A DNA stretch of 24,216 bases from an uncultured Lachnospiraceae bacterium (GCA_946533525.1 CAMNBW010000004.1:1-24216), one strand, 5' to 3'; shown: positions 1 to 9,145, counted from the stretch's first letter. Notes: generated by a model not told the origin, from the letters alone. A program made the numbers and translations.

Positions 1-42
1 CTTGAATTTTTCCTTGTCGAATTGCTTGTGTTCACCGAGCAT
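1..42 (-). CDS. 5' end of an unidentified gene downstream of ileS (partial)
   Basis: On the minus strand an ATG at 42-40 is preceded by a strong AGGAGG ribosome binding site (about 50-55), only 19 bases after the ileS stop codon. The frame stays open to the window edge and encodes MLGEHKQFDKEKFK. The spacing suggests co-transcription with ileS. Fourteen residues are too few to identify a product. A glycogen phosphorylase N-terminus can look similar, but that is only a guess. Confidence 0.6.
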   Translation of the reverse strand, partial: MLGEHKQFDKEKFK

Positions 43-61
43 TCGTCTTCCTCCTAAAGTT

Positions 62-3000
62 TTAAATATTTTTTTTAACGCCGAGAGTTACCTTCTCTCC
101 GTTTATATCCCATTCCTTCACGTATCCTTCGGTGCTTCCGTTCACGATACCGTCAGCCATTGCCTCTCCGATGACGGTTTCCTTATTTCTCTCAAGATAG
201 CCGGAAAGCCTGTCGTTGTCCTTTATATAGATAAGGATCTTATCCATTACCTCGAAGCCCGCTTCCTTACGCATGGTCTGCAGCTTCGAAACAAGCTCGC
301 GGACAAACCCTTCCTCGATAAGCTCTTCGGTGAGGTTTGTGTCGATGACTACGGTTATGCCGCCGTAGGACTGCTCCACAAAGCCTTCCTTATTGCTTAC
401 TTCTATAAGAAGATCCTCTTTTGATAATACAACCTCATTTCCATCGATGTCAAACCTTACGGACTCCCCGGAATTGAGCGCATCCATCGTGGAATTTCCG
501 TCCAGGGAAGCCAGGCGCTCCTTGATGCCTCCGATTAGCTTTCCGTACTTGGGGCCTACGGTCTTAAGCTGGGGCTTAAAGCTATAGGTAGTGAATTCCC
601 TGACATCGTCGGTAAATACGATGCTCTTTACATTGAGCTCCTGAGCGATTATATCCCGGTAGAAATCGGGGACCTCCTCGGCGCGCACGTACATGGTCTT
701 AAGGGGCTGGCGGTTCTTGATATTGCAGGCGTTTCGCGCCGCACGTCCAAGCTGGACGATGTCCATTACCTCCTTCATCTCCTGCTCGAGCTTCTCGTCG
801 TGGAAGCGCTCGTCGGGAACCGGATAGTCCGTCAGATGAATTGACTCGGGCGCGTCCTTGTCGATAGAGCAAACTAGATTTAAGTATATCTGCTCCGTCA
901 TAAAGGGTATCATCGGCGCGGCTGCCTTTGAAATCGTTACAAGGGCGGTATAGAGAGTCATGTAAGCGTTTATCTTGTCCTGCTCCATCCCCTTTGCCCA
1001 GAATCTCTTCCTGCAAAGCCGTACATACCAGTTACTCATCTCGTCCACAAAATCCTGCAGGCACTTGGCGGCCTCGGTTATCCTGTAGCTGTCGAGGTAC
1101 TCGTCCGTCTGCCTTACCGTGGTCCCGAGCCTGGATAGCAGCCATTTATCCATAGTGGAAACCGACTTCTCGTCCAGGGTATATTTTGAAGCGTCGAAAT
1201 CATCGATATTTGCATAGAGCACATAGAAGGCATAGGTGTTCCAGAGGGTTCCCATGAACTTCCTCTGTCCCTCGATAACAGCCTTGTCGTGGAAACGGTT
1301 CGGCAGCCAGGGGGCGGAATTAATATAGAAGTACCACCTTATGGCATCCGCTCCGAACTTTTCAAGTGCTTCGAAGGGATCCACGGCGTTGCCCTTGGAT
1401 TTGCTCATCTTCTGGCCGTTCTCATCCTGAACCAGACCCAGAACTATGACATTTTCATAGCAGGGCGAATTGAACAGCAGCGTAGACTCGGCAAGGAGCG
1501 AGTAAAACCAGCCTCTGGTCTGGTCCACAGCCTCTGAAATAAACGAGGCGGGATACTGGCTTTCAAAAAGCTCCTTATTTTCAAAAGGATAGTGGTGCTG
1601 CGCGAAGGGCATGGCTCCGGAATCGAACCAGCAGTCAATAACCTCCGGCACCCTCTTCATCTCTCCGCCGCAGTGCGCACACTTTATCGTTATCTTGTCG
1701 ATATAGGGCCTGTGCAGCTCCACGGTCTTTGCCTCTTCATTGCCCGAAAGCTTATAGAGCTCCTCCCTCGAGCCGATGGAGATTCTCTCACGGCAGTCGG
1801 GGCATTCCCAGATATTAAGGGGCGTTCCCCAATATCTGTTTCTGGAGATGGCCCAGTCCTGGATATTCCTTAACCACTCGCCGAAACGGCCGGTTCCGAT
1901 GGTCGAGGGTATCCAGTTGATCTTGTCGTTATTGTTTATGAGGTCTTCCCGAACCTCTGTCATCTTTATAAACCAGGATTCCCTTGCATAGTAGATAAGG
2001 GGAGTATCGCACCTCCAGCAGAAGGGATAGTCGTGCTCGAACTTGGGCGCCGAGAAAAGCTGTCCCCTCTTGTCGAGGTCCTTTAACACCTCGGGATCGG
2101 CGTCCTTTACGAATTTGCCGGCAAAGGGCGTATCCTCAGTCATCTCTCCCCTGTCGTTTACGAACTGCACCAGGGGCATATCGTATTTACGGCCTACTCT
2201 GGCGTCGTCTTCACCGAAGGCCGGGGCCTGGTGAACAACTCCGGTACCGTCTTCCATGGTTACATAGCCGTCGCAGACAACGTAAAAGGCCTTTTTCTTC
2301 TGCTTCTCAGCTTCCACGGCCGCACATTCGAAAAGGGGCTCATACTCCTTGTATTCAAGCTCGGAGCCCTTGTATTCCTCCAGGATCTCGTAGGGAGCGC
2401 TGGGCTGATCCCCTCCGAGCACCTTCTCGGCCAGGGCCTTTGCAAGATAATATGTAAAACCGTCGGCAGTTTTTACCTTAACATAGGTCTCATCGGGATT
2501 TACGCAGAGAGCCACGTTCGAAGGAAGGGTCCAGGGGGTGGTCGTCCATGCAAGGATATATGCGTCCTCATCCTTTACCTTGAATTTTGCTATTGCGGAG
2601 CGCTCCTTTACGGCCTTGTAGCCCTGAGCCACCTCATGGGAGGACAGGGGGGTTCCGCAGCGGGGGCAGTAGGGAACGATCTTAAAGCCCTTGTACAGGA
2701 GGTTCCTGTCCCAGATCTGCTTTAAGGCCCACCATTCCGATTCTATATAGTCATCCTCGTACGTTACGTAGGGGTGATCCATATCCGCCCAGAAGCCCAC
2801 GGTATCCGAGAAATCTTCCCACATACCCTTATACTTCCAGACGGATTCCTTACATTTTTTAATAAAGGGCTCGAGTCCGTACTTCTCTATCTGCTCTTTT
2901 CCGTCGAGACCCAGCTCTTTTTCGACTTCCAGCTCCACCGGAAGGCCATGGGTATCCCAGCCGGCCTTTCTCGGAACATAATAGCCCTTCATGGTCCGGT

Positions 3001-3211
3001 ATCTGGGGATCATATCCTTTATTACACGGGTCAGAACATGGCCTATATGGGGTTTGCCGTTGGCCGTGGGCGGCCCGTCGTAAAAGGTATAGGTTTTCCC
3101 TTCTTTTCTGTGTTCCATGGACTTATTGAAAATATCATTGTCCTTCCAGAACTTTTCGATCTCTTTTTCCCTGCCGACAAAGTTCATGTCGGTATTGACC
3201 TTCTGGTACAT
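62..3211 (-). CDS. ileS: Isoleucyl-tRNA synthetase, long IleS2-like type
   Basis: Charges tRNA-Ile with isoleucine in the cytoplasm and edits misactivated valine. The 1049-residue protein has the class I HIGH motif at residues 55-58 and KMSKS at 601-605. The editing (CP1) domain shows TTTPWTLPSN (about 223-232) and a GTGVVHQAPAFGEDD stretch (about 322-336). Cysteine pairs sit at 182/185, 470/473 and 511/514. It is longer than the roughly 920-940 residues of the usual bacterial IleS1, has GWDTHGLP near residue 85, and ends in a DUF5915-like C-terminal region without the terminal zinc finger of IleS1. This matches the eukaryote-like IleS2 class, which is known for tolerating mupirocin. The ATG has AAGGAGG nine bases upstream. 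No T-box leader is present. Confidence 0.97.
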   Translation of the reverse strand: MYQKVNTDMNFVGREKEIEKFWKDNDIFNKSMEHRKEGKTYTFYDGPPTANGKPHIGHVLTRVIKDMIPRYRTMKGYYVPRKAGWDTHGLPVELEVEKELGLDGKEQIEKYGLEPFIKKCKESVWKYKGMWEDFSDTVGFWADMDHPYVTYEDDYIESEWWALKQIWDRNLLYKGFKIVPYCPRCGTPLSSHEVAQGYKAVKERSAIAKFKVKDEDAYILAWTTTPWTLPSNVALCVNPDETYVKVKTADGFTYYLAKALAEKVLGGDQPSAPYEILEEYKGSELEYKEYEPLFECAAVEAEKQKKKAFYVVCDGYVTMEDGTGVVHQAPAFGEDDARVGRKYDMPLVQFVNDRGEMTEDTPFAGKFVKDADPEVLKDLDKRGQLFSAPKFEHDYPFCWRCDTPLIYYARESWFIKMTEVREDLINNNDKINWIPSTIGTGRFGEWLRNIQDWAISRNRYWGTPLNIWECPDCRERISIGSREELYKLSGNEEAKTVELHRPYIDKITIKCAHCGGEMKRVPEVIDCWFDSGAMPFAQHHYPFENKELFESQYPASFISEAVDQTRGWFYSLLAESTLLFNSPCYENVIVLGLVQDENGQKMSKSKGNAVDPFEALEKFGADAIRWYFYINSAPWLPNRFHDKAVIEGQRKFMGTLWNTYAFYVLYANIDDFDASKYTLDEKSVSTMDKWLLSRLGTTVRQTDEYLDSYRITEAAKCLQDFVDEMSNWYVRLCRKRFWAKGMEQDKINAYMTLYTALVTISKAAAPMIPFMTEQIYLNLVCSIDKDAPESIHLTDYPVPDERFHDEKLEQEMKEVMDIVQLGRAARNACNIKNRQPLKTMYVRAEEVPDFYRDIIAQELNVKSIVFTDDVREFTTYSFKPQLKTVGPKYGKLIGGIKERLASLDGNSTMDALNSGESVRFDIDGNEVVLSKEDLLIEVSNKEGFVEQSYGGITVVIDTNLTEELIEEGFVRELVSKLQTMRKEAGFEVMDKILIYIKDNDRLSGYLERNKETVIGEAMADGIVNGSTEGYVKEWDINGEKVTLGVKKNI

Positions 3212-3220
3212 TAAATTACT

Positions 3221-3276
3221 CCTCCTTATAAACTCCCGCGCTGTTCTCGTAGGCGCAGGTTTATGCAGCTATAAAC
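3221..3276 (-). promoter_or_regulatory. ileS leader with two mutually exclusive hairpins next to the RBS
   Basis: In the minus-strand mRNA, GTTTAT (3276-3271), loop AGCTGC and ATAAAC (3264-3259) form a small hairpin. The same ATAAAC, extended through CUGCGC (to 3253), can instead pair with GCGC-GGGA-GUUUAU (3241-3228), leaving an 11-base loop. This second stem ends directly against the AAGGAGG at 3227-3221. The sequence is seen; a switching role is inference. Confidence 0.4.
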
Positions 3277-3301
3277 TCCATTTTTATAGACATACACGGC
3301 G

Positions 3302-3331
3302 ATTCTAACCAATATATATATAGTTTGTCAA
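3302..3331 (-). promoter_or_regulatory. ileS promoter (sigma-A type)
   Basis: Read on the minus strand, TTGACA (3331-3326) and TAGAAT (3307-3302) are 18 bases apart. The predicted start is near 3295, giving a leader of about 85 bases. The -35 element shares five bases with the -35 of the opposing pncB promoter. Confidence 0.75.
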
Positions 3332-3353
3332 TGATTATAGTTATTGTTATAAT
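3325..3353 (+). promoter_or_regulatory. pncB promoter (sigma-A type)
   Basis: TTGTCA (3325-3330) and a perfect TATAAT (3348-3353) are separated by 17 bases. The predicted start is near 3360, with a leader of about 65 bases to the pncB ATG. It overlaps the divergent ileS -35 element. Confidence 0.8.
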
Positions 3354-3424
3354 ACTTAACGTATCTCCTTTTGGGGGCTGCTAATCTTAACTGAAAATAC
3401 AGACAAATTTGCGGGGAATTCAAA

Positions 3425-4888
3425 ATGAACAGACAAAACCTGACCCTATTAACCGACCTTTACGAGCTTACCATGATGCAGGGCTATTTTAAAAACGAAA
3501 ACGCCAACGTCACGGTTATCTTCGATATGTTTTACCGCACGAATCCTCTGGATTCCGGATATTCCATCATGGCGGGACTCGAACAGGTAATACAGTATAT
3601 AAAGGAGCTCCACTTCAGCAATGAGGACGTGGAATACCTGCGCTCCCTCAATATCTTCGACGAGGACTTCCTTAAATATCTTCATGATTTCAAATTTACG
3701 GGTTCCATATGGTCCATTCCCGAGGGCTCGGTGATCTTCCCGAGGGAGCCCCTTGTAAAGGTCATTGCCCCCATCATGCAGGCGCAGCTTGTAGAGACGG
3801 CAATCCTTAATATAATCAACCATCAAAGCCTTATCGCAACCAAGACCTCCCGTGTCTGCTACGCGGCTAAAGGCGACGGTATAATGGAATTCGGACTGAG
3901 GCGCGCCCAGGGTCCCGATGCCGGAGTTTACGGAGCCAGGGCCGCCATGATAGGAGGCTGTATCGGCACCTCAAACGTGCTTACCGGCCAGCTTTTCAAT
4001 GTTCCGGTAAAGGGCACCAACGCACATTCCTGGGTAATGAGCTTTCCCGACGAGCTTACGGCCTTCAGAAAATATGCGGAAATATACCCCCACGCCTGTA
4101 TTCTGATCTGCGATACTTACGATACCTTAAAGAGCGGCGTTCCCAATGCCATAAAGGTCTTTCAGGAGATGAGGGACAGGGGGATACACTCTGAATTCTA
4201 CGGGATCCGCATAGATTCCGGCGACCTGGCCTATCTTTCCAAGAAGGCCAGAAAGATGCTCGACGAGGCAGGCTTCACCGATGCGGTGATTTCGGCTTCG
4301 AACGACCTGGACGAATTCCTTATAGATTCCCTTAAAGCCCAGGGAGCGGCCATAAACAGCTGGGGAGTCGGCACGAACCTCATTACCTCCAAGGACTGGC
4401 CGGCATTCGGCGGAGTTTATAAGCTGGCCGCCATTCAGGATCCTGCAACCGGAGAATTTATTCCCAAGATAAAGCTTTCCGAGAATACCGAAAAAGTCAC
4501 AAATCCGGGAAATAAGAAGATATACAGGGTTTACGAAAAGGAGAGCGGCAAGGTAAAGGCGGAGCTCATCTGTCTCGAGGACGAGACCTTTACGGAAGAT
4601 CAGGACCTCCTTCTCTTCGACCCCTCCGAGCCCTGGAAGAAGACCAGGCTCCATCCCGGAGAGTTTACTCTCAGGGAGATAATGATACCCGTATTTAAGG
4701 ACGGGAAATGCGTATATACCTCTCCTTCGGTCATGGAGATGCGCGAATACTGCAAGCAGGAGCTCAATACCCTATGGGACGAGACCAGGCGTCTGGTAAA
4801 TCCCCACAATATCTACGTAGACCTCTCGCAGAAGCTCTATAATATGAAGATTTCTCTCCTGGACCAGATGTCGGAGAAGGAGAGCTGA
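3425..4888 (+). CDS. pncB: Nicotinate phosphoribosyltransferase
   Basis: Converts nicotinate, PRPP and ATP to nicotinate mononucleotide, the first step of NAD salvage from nicotinate (Preiss-Handler pathway). The 487-residue protein has the family N-terminal signature LLTDLYELTMMQGYF (about 8-22). The active-site block around FGLRRAQGPDAG (156-167) is followed by a GTNAHSWVMSF segment whose H201 is the likely phosphorylated histidine. Length and motifs match the Firmicutes-type enzyme. The ATG is preceded by a modest GGGG ribosome binding site about 10 bases upstream. It is monocistronic from its own promoter and converges on mfd with a 20-base gap. Its substrate PRPP is made by Prs, encoded further right. 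Confidence 0.97.
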   Translation: MNRQNLTLLTDLYELTMMQGYFKNENANVTVIFDMFYRTNPLDSGYSIMAGLEQVIQYIKELHFSNEDVEYLRSLNIFDEDFLKYLHDFKFTGSIWSIPEGSVIFPREPLVKVIAPIMQAQLVETAILNIINHQSLIATKTSRVCYAAKGDGIMEFGLRRAQGPDAGVYGARAAMIGGCIGTSNVLTGQLFNVPVKGTNAHSWVMSFPDELTAFRKYAEIYPHACILICDTYDTLKSGVPNAIKVFQEMRDRGIHSEFYGIRIDSGDLAYLSKKARKMLDEAGFTDAVISASNDLDEFLIDSLKAQGAAINSWGVGTNLITSKDWPAFGGVYKLAAIQDPATGEFIPKIKLSENTEKVTNPGNKKIYRVYEKESGKVKAELICLEDETFTEDQDLLLFDPSEPWKKTRLHPGEFTLREIMIPVFKDGKCVYTSPSVMEMREYCKQELNTLWDETRRLVNPHNIYVDLSQKLYNMKISLLDQMSEKES

Positions 4889-4908
4889 TTGAAGCTGAAC
4901 AGCCGGGG

Positions 4909-7900
4909 CTAATCCTCCAGAAGCAGCTTCATGGATTCAAGGACCCTCTGAGAGATCTCAATGGGGTCTGTATCCTCCGAAGGCAGGGCGTAGATAAAGG
5001 AAGGCTTGCCGGAGGCCTGAAAGCGCAGATCCTCCCCGATCTCGCCCAGTACATCCGCAATGTGCATCGGATTTAGGACCGCCTTCGGGAAGATCGCAAA
5101 GATGATCTCGTTGCCTCTCGAGCTTAGGGTCTCCACAAAAACTTCATGTGCCTTGCCTCTCAGCAGGGCTATCTGAATAAGGTTTAAAACGCATACGGGG
5201 GGCTTGCCGAATCTGTCGGTGAGCTCCTCTTCCATATCCTCGGCCTCGGCGGTATTTTCGACGCCGGCTATCCTCTTATAGAGATCCAGCTTCGTATTTT
5301 CGCTGCCTACATAGGAATCGGGAATATAGGCGTCGGCATTTATATCTATGGTGGTGGTAAATTCTATCTCCGGCTTTTCGCCCTTCTCCTCCTTAACCGC
5401 GGAATTTAGCATCTTGCAGTAAAGGTCGTAGCCCACGGCATCGATATGTCCGTGCTGCTCGGCTCCGAGAAGGTTTCCCGCCCCTCTTATCTCGAGATCC
5501 TTCATGGCTATCTTGAACCCGCTGCCAAGGTCGGTAAATTCCCTTATGGCATTCAGCCTCTTTTCCGCGGTCTCCCTCAGCAGCTTGTCGCGGTTGTACA
5601 TCAAAAAAGCATAGGCCGTGCGATTCGACCTTCCTACCCTTCCCCGGAGCTGATAGAGCTGTGAAAGCCCCATCTGGTCGGAATTATGGATGATCATGGT
5701 ATTCACATTCGGGATGTCCATACCGGTCTCTATAATGGTGGTGGACACGAGAACGTCGATGCTGCCCTCGATAAAGTCGCTCATTATATCCTCGAGCTGT
5801 CTCTCCGGCATCTGCCCGTGGGCATATTCTATCCGGGCCTTGGGGATAGCCGCCCTTAGGGTATCGACCACGTCGGTTATGTCGTTGACCCTGTTATATA
5901 CGTAGTAGACCTGGCCTCCCCGGCCAATCTCCCTGTTTACCGCCTCCCTGACGATCTCTATGCTGTATTCCATTATAAAGGTCTGTATCGGAAGCCTGTC
6001 CAAAGGCGCCTCCTCGAGGACGCTCATATCCCTTATGCCTACCAGACTCATGTGCAGGGTCCTCGGTATGGGCGTAGCGGTGAGGGCAAGTACGTCTATA
6101 TTCTTCCTTAGCTCCTTGATCTTTTCCTTGTGGGCTACGCCAAAGCGCTGTTCCTCGTCTATGACAAGGAGGCCCAGATCCTTAAAGCCTATGTCCTTCG
6201 ACAGGAGCCTGTGGGTGCCGATGACTATGTCCACCTGCCCCTTTTTAAGGTCAGCTATGGTCTGCTTCTGCTCCTTGGCCGAACGGAAGCGGCAAAGGAG
6301 GTCCACCCTCACGGGATAATTTTTCATCCTGTCGCGGAAGGTGTTGTAGTGCTGCTTGGCAAGGATAGTGGTAGGCACCAGCACCGCCACCTGCTTGCCG
6401 TCCTGCACGGCCTTAAAGGCGGCGCGGATAGCGACCTCGGTCTTTCCGAAGCCCACATCCCCGCATATAAGCCTGTCCATTATCCTGTCGCTTTCCATAT
6501 CGCTCTTGACGGCCTCTATTGCGTGAATCTGATCGTCGGTCTCCTCAAAGGGAAAGAGCTCCTCGAATTCCTTCTGCCAGACGGTATCCGGCCCGAAGCG
6601 AAAGCCTGCCGCATGGGAACGCAGGGCATAGAGCTCGACAAGGCCTCTCGCCATGCCCTGAACGGCCTGCCTTACCCGCTGCCTGGTCCTGCCCCATTCC
6701 TTGCCGCCTATCTTGTTTATCTTCGGCTTCTTTTCCGTGTCCGCCGCCGCGTATTTTTGCAGGGCGTTTAAGTTCGAAGCTCCCACATAGATATGCGCAT
6801 TATTCTGGTAGCTTATGCCGAGGTAGTCCCGCGTCACCCCGTCCAGCTCAATATGCTCGATGCCTGTGTATATCCCTATGCCGTAATCCTCGTGTACCAC
6901 ATAGTCGCCCACATTGAGGTCGGAAAAGTTGGATATTTTCTCCCCGGTATATTCCCTGACCCGGCGGCGCTTTCTCTTTACCGCGCCGAAGATGTCCGTT
7001 TCGCTGATGACCGCAAATTTCAGAGCCGGATATTCGAAGCCCTTGAGCTTATTTCCGTAGACTATCATTATCTCCTGCTTTTCGGGCACACGGTCATAGT
7101 CCTCGGTATAAAAGCTCGTTATTCCGTCGTTATTCAGATCGTCGGCCAGACGGCGGGCCCTTGTATGGGATGCGGAAAGGATTATCACCGCATAATCATT
7201 TTTTCTGTAGCGTTTAAGCTCGGTTTCAAGGGCGCCGAAGCTTCCGTTATATGAGCCTATCTGCCGGGCCTCCACATTCATTGTCCCCGCGCTCTTGTAT
7301 AGATTCTGGCTCAGAGGAATTTCCGCAAAGCCAAGGGTCTTAAAGGCTTCGAGCTTTTTGAAGGTAGCCTCCGCCGAAAACAAAAGCTCAATCTGCCCCG
7401 GGAGGATATAGCCTCCCTCGGCCCTTGATTGCATGCTGTCGGCAAATTCGGCCTGGGCGTTCTCCGCCCTCTCGGCAAGCCGGGCGGGATTTGCCAGCAT
7501 GATTACCGTCTCTTCGGGCGAGAAGAAGTCGAGGAATGAATATAGCTCCTCATAGAAATAACCCAGATAGGAGCCCAGCCTCGACGTATCCTTAAAGGTC
7601 CCGACCTCCTCCAGGAATTCGTTGACCGCGCTTTTAAGCCGCGCGCTCTCCTCGGTCTTCATTTCCTTTCTTAAGGCCGCGTATCTTTCCTCGAATTCCC
7701 TGCGTATCTTTTCAAGGCCCTTTTCTATCTGGACCGGGGCCGTAAGATATTCCTCCATCGGAAAGATGCTGACCTTGTCCAGTGCCTCTCCCGAGCGCTG
7801 GCTCCCCACGTCAAAATATTTTATAGAATCCACGTCGTTGCCGAAAAGCTCAATTCTTACGGGATTTTCATAGGTCACCGGAAATATGTCGATTATTCCG

Positions 7901-8412
7901 CCCCTTACGGCAAATTCACCGGACATCGTCACCTCGTCGGTCTTTTTATAGCCCGTCTGGTTGAGCTTCTCCGAAAGCTCCAGGGTGTCTATCTCCGAAG
8001 AGCCGTCTATATTGATGACATTTTTCCTCAGCGCTACAATGTCGGGGCGCTTCTCCATCAGCGCGTCTATGGTCGTGACAATGGTCAGCTTATTCGACCC
8101 GAGCATCGCCCTGAAGCATTCCTGGCGCTGTGCGGACAGGAGGTTGCCGTTTAAGTCGGACTGGTAGAAGATAAGGTCCTTGGGCGGAAAGTACACCGCA
8201 TCCCTGTTAAACAGCCTTATATCCGTAAGTATCTCCTGTGCGGCCTTTTCGTCCACTGCTACTACGAGCTTTAGGGACACATCCTTAAATACCGAATACA
8301 TAAGATGTGCCTGCGCCGCTTCCGAAACCCCTACGATGTCCGATATTCCCGTCTTCGCAAAGCGCTCCGTTTCCTCTATTATCTTTTCGATAGGTTCGGT
8401 AAATGCTTTCAT
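4909..8412 (-). CDS. mfd: Transcription-repair coupling factor Mfd
   Basis: A DNA translocase that removes RNA polymerase stalled at lesions and recruits UvrA for nucleotide excision repair. Its 1167 residues show the full architecture. A UvrB-like N-terminal half comes first. The RNA polymerase-interacting CarD-like domain (about 495-560) contains NVGDYVVHEDYGIG. An SF2 helicase core follows, with Walker A GDVGFGKT (651-658), DEEQ box (752-755), an SATS-like ALTATPIPRT, and QLYQLRGRVGR. The C-terminal TRCF domain ends the protein. The ATG is three codons after an in-frame stop, so the start is well fixed; its ribosome binding site is weak (AGGATGG, about 16 bases away). It lies 60 bases downstream of pth on the same strand, a pairing common in Firmicutes, and is probably co-transcribed. 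Confidence 0.97.
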   Translation of the reverse strand: MKAFTEPIEKIIEETERFAKTGISDIVGVSEAAQAHLMYSVFKDVSLKLVVAVDEKAAQEILTDIRLFNRDAVYFPPKDLIFYQSDLNGNLLSAQRQECFRAMLGSNKLTIVTTIDALMEKRPDIVALRKNVINIDGSSEIDTLELSEKLNQTGYKKTDEVTMSGEFAVRGGIIDIFPVTYENPVRIELFGNDVDSIKYFDVGSQRSGEALDKVSIFPMEEYLTAPVQIEKGLEKIRREFEERYAALRKEMKTEESARLKSAVNEFLEEVGTFKDTSRLGSYLGYFYEELYSFLDFFSPEETVIMLANPARLAERAENAQAEFADSMQSRAEGGYILPGQIELLFSAEATFKKLEAFKTLGFAEIPLSQNLYKSAGTMNVEARQIGSYNGSFGALETELKRYRKNDYAVIILSASHTRARRLADDLNNDGITSFYTEDYDRVPEKQEIMIVYGNKLKGFEYPALKFAVISETDIFGAVKRKRRRVREYTGEKISNFSDLNVGDYVVHEDYGIGIYTGIEHIELDGVTRDYLGISYQNNAHIYVGASNLNALQKYAAADTEKKPKINKIGGKEWGRTRQRVRQAVQGMARGLVELYALRSHAAGFRFGPDTVWQKEFEELFPFEETDDQIHAIEAVKSDMESDRIMDRLICGDVGFGKTEVAIRAAFKAVQDGKQVAVLVPTTILAKQHYNTFRDRMKNYPVRVDLLCRFRSAKEQKQTIADLKKGQVDIVIGTHRLLSKDIGFKDLGLLVIDEEQRFGVAHKEKIKELRKNIDVLALTATPIPRTLHMSLVGIRDMSVLEEAPLDRLPIQTFIMEYSIEIVREAVNREIGRGGQVYYVYNRVNDITDVVDTLRAAIPKARIEYAHGQMPERQLEDIMSDFIEGSIDVLVSTTIIETGMDIPNVNTMIIHNSDQMGLSQLYQLRGRVGRSNRTAYAFLMYNRDKLLRETAEKRLNAIREFTDLGSGFKIAMKDLEIRGAGNLLGAEQHGHIDAVGYDLYCKMLNSAVKEEKGEKPEIEFTTTIDINADAYIPDSYVGSENTKLDLYKRIAGVENTAEAEDMEEELTDRFGKPPVCVLNLIQIALLRGKAHEVFVETLSSRGNEIIFAIFPKAVLNPMHIADVLGEIGEDLRFQASGKPSFIYALPSEDTDPIEISQRVLESMKLLLED

Positions 8413-8472
8413 ATGCCCGATTCAATAACCATCCTGTCTATAATTTATCCTAATTCAAAGAACTTAACGAAT

Positions 8473-9033
8473 TTAATTAAACTTGTTCATCGCCCTGTCA
8501 GGGCCGTCCTTAATTATGCTCAGTACCGCATCCGCCGCCTCTTCTCTGATCTCCTTAAGCCTTTCTGCGTCCTCCTTCGGAAAGGCGCCCAGCACCCAGT
8601 CCGCCAGATCCCATGCAGGGGGCTTTGCGCCGACCCCTATCTTAAGCCGCATGAATTCCTGGGTCCCGAGATGGGCGATGATATTTTTCAGGCCGTTATG
8701 CCCTCCGGCACTGCCGGACTTCCTTATCCTTATCCTCCCAAAATCCATATCCACATCGTCGGATATGACAAGGAGCTGCGTCGGAATGTCTATTTTATAA
8801 AAGCGCACCAGCTCCCCCACGCTCTCCCCGCTTAAGTTCATAAAGGTCTGCGGCTTTGCCAGCATAAGCTTCGTGCCCTCGTACACCGCAGTCCCGCAAA
8901 AGGCCCTGTGCTTTTCGAAATCCAGGGGGGCATTGAGCCTGGCGCTGAGCACGTCGATCACCGAAAAACCGATATTATGACGGCTTCCATCATATTTGTT
9001 ACCGGGATTACCCAGCCCTGCCACTATAAACAT
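8473..9033 (-). CDS. pth: Peptidyl-tRNA hydrolase
   Basis: Releases tRNA from peptidyl-tRNAs that drop off ribosomes. At 186 residues it has the usual length. Family residues are visible: GLGNPG (6-11), the catalytic histidine H19 in SRHNIGF, KPQTFMNLSG with N66, the SDDVD acidic cluster (91-95) and GGHNGLK (110-116). The ATG has GGAGG eight bases upstream. It heads the pth-mfd pair behind an extended -10 promoter at 9137-9145. Confidence 0.97.
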   Translation of the reverse strand: MFIVAGLGNPGNKYDGSRHNIGFSVIDVLSARLNAPLDFEKHRAFCGTAVYEGTKLMLAKPQTFMNLSGESVGELVRFYKIDIPTQLLVISDDVDMDFGRIRIRKSGSAGGHNGLKNIIAHLGTQEFMRLKIGVGAKPPAWDLADWVLGAFPKEDAERLKEIREEAADAVLSIIKDGPDRAMNKFN

Positions 9034-9103
9034 CCGCTTCCTCCGTAAAATATTATGATCCGGTACGCCCGCCGGTTCTGTAACGCAGCCTCACAACACT
9101 GAC

Positions 9104-9135
9104 AAGAGCCCCACCGCTTTAACGATGAGGCTCTT
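9104..9135 (-). other. 13-bp hairpin between glgD and pth
   Basis: Arms 9104-9116 and 9123-9135 pair over 13 bp (two G-U pairs when read on the minus strand) with a six-base loop. No U-tract follows on either strand, so it is not a textbook terminator. The predicted pth transcript begins inside the upstream arm (near 9130), so it may end glgCD transcription imperfectly or protect the 5' end of pth-mfd mRNA. Confidence 0.5.
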
Positions 9136-9136
9136 A

Positions 9137-9145
9137 ATTATAGCA
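9137..9145 (-). promoter_or_regulatory. Extended -10 promoter for pth-mfd
   Basis: The minus strand carries TGC directly followed by a perfect TATAAT (9142-9137), a TGn extended -10. No good -35 is visible, which extended -10 promoters tolerate. The start is predicted near 9130, about 97 bases before pth. Confidence 0.6.

Noticed and set aside
3212..3424. T-box riboswitch upstream of ileS
   Set aside because: The leader from the predicted start is only about 85 bases, without the T-box consensus, a specifier stem or a terminator.
4891..4930. Bidirectional terminator between the convergent pncB and mfd genes
   Set aside because: GAAGCTG and CAGCTTC can pair, but the loop is 26 bases, no T-tract follows on either strand, and most of it lies in the mfd coding region.
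8413..8472. Separate promoter for mfd in the pth-mfd gap
   Set aside because: AT-rich bases are present, but no -35/-10 pair with acceptable spacing was found.
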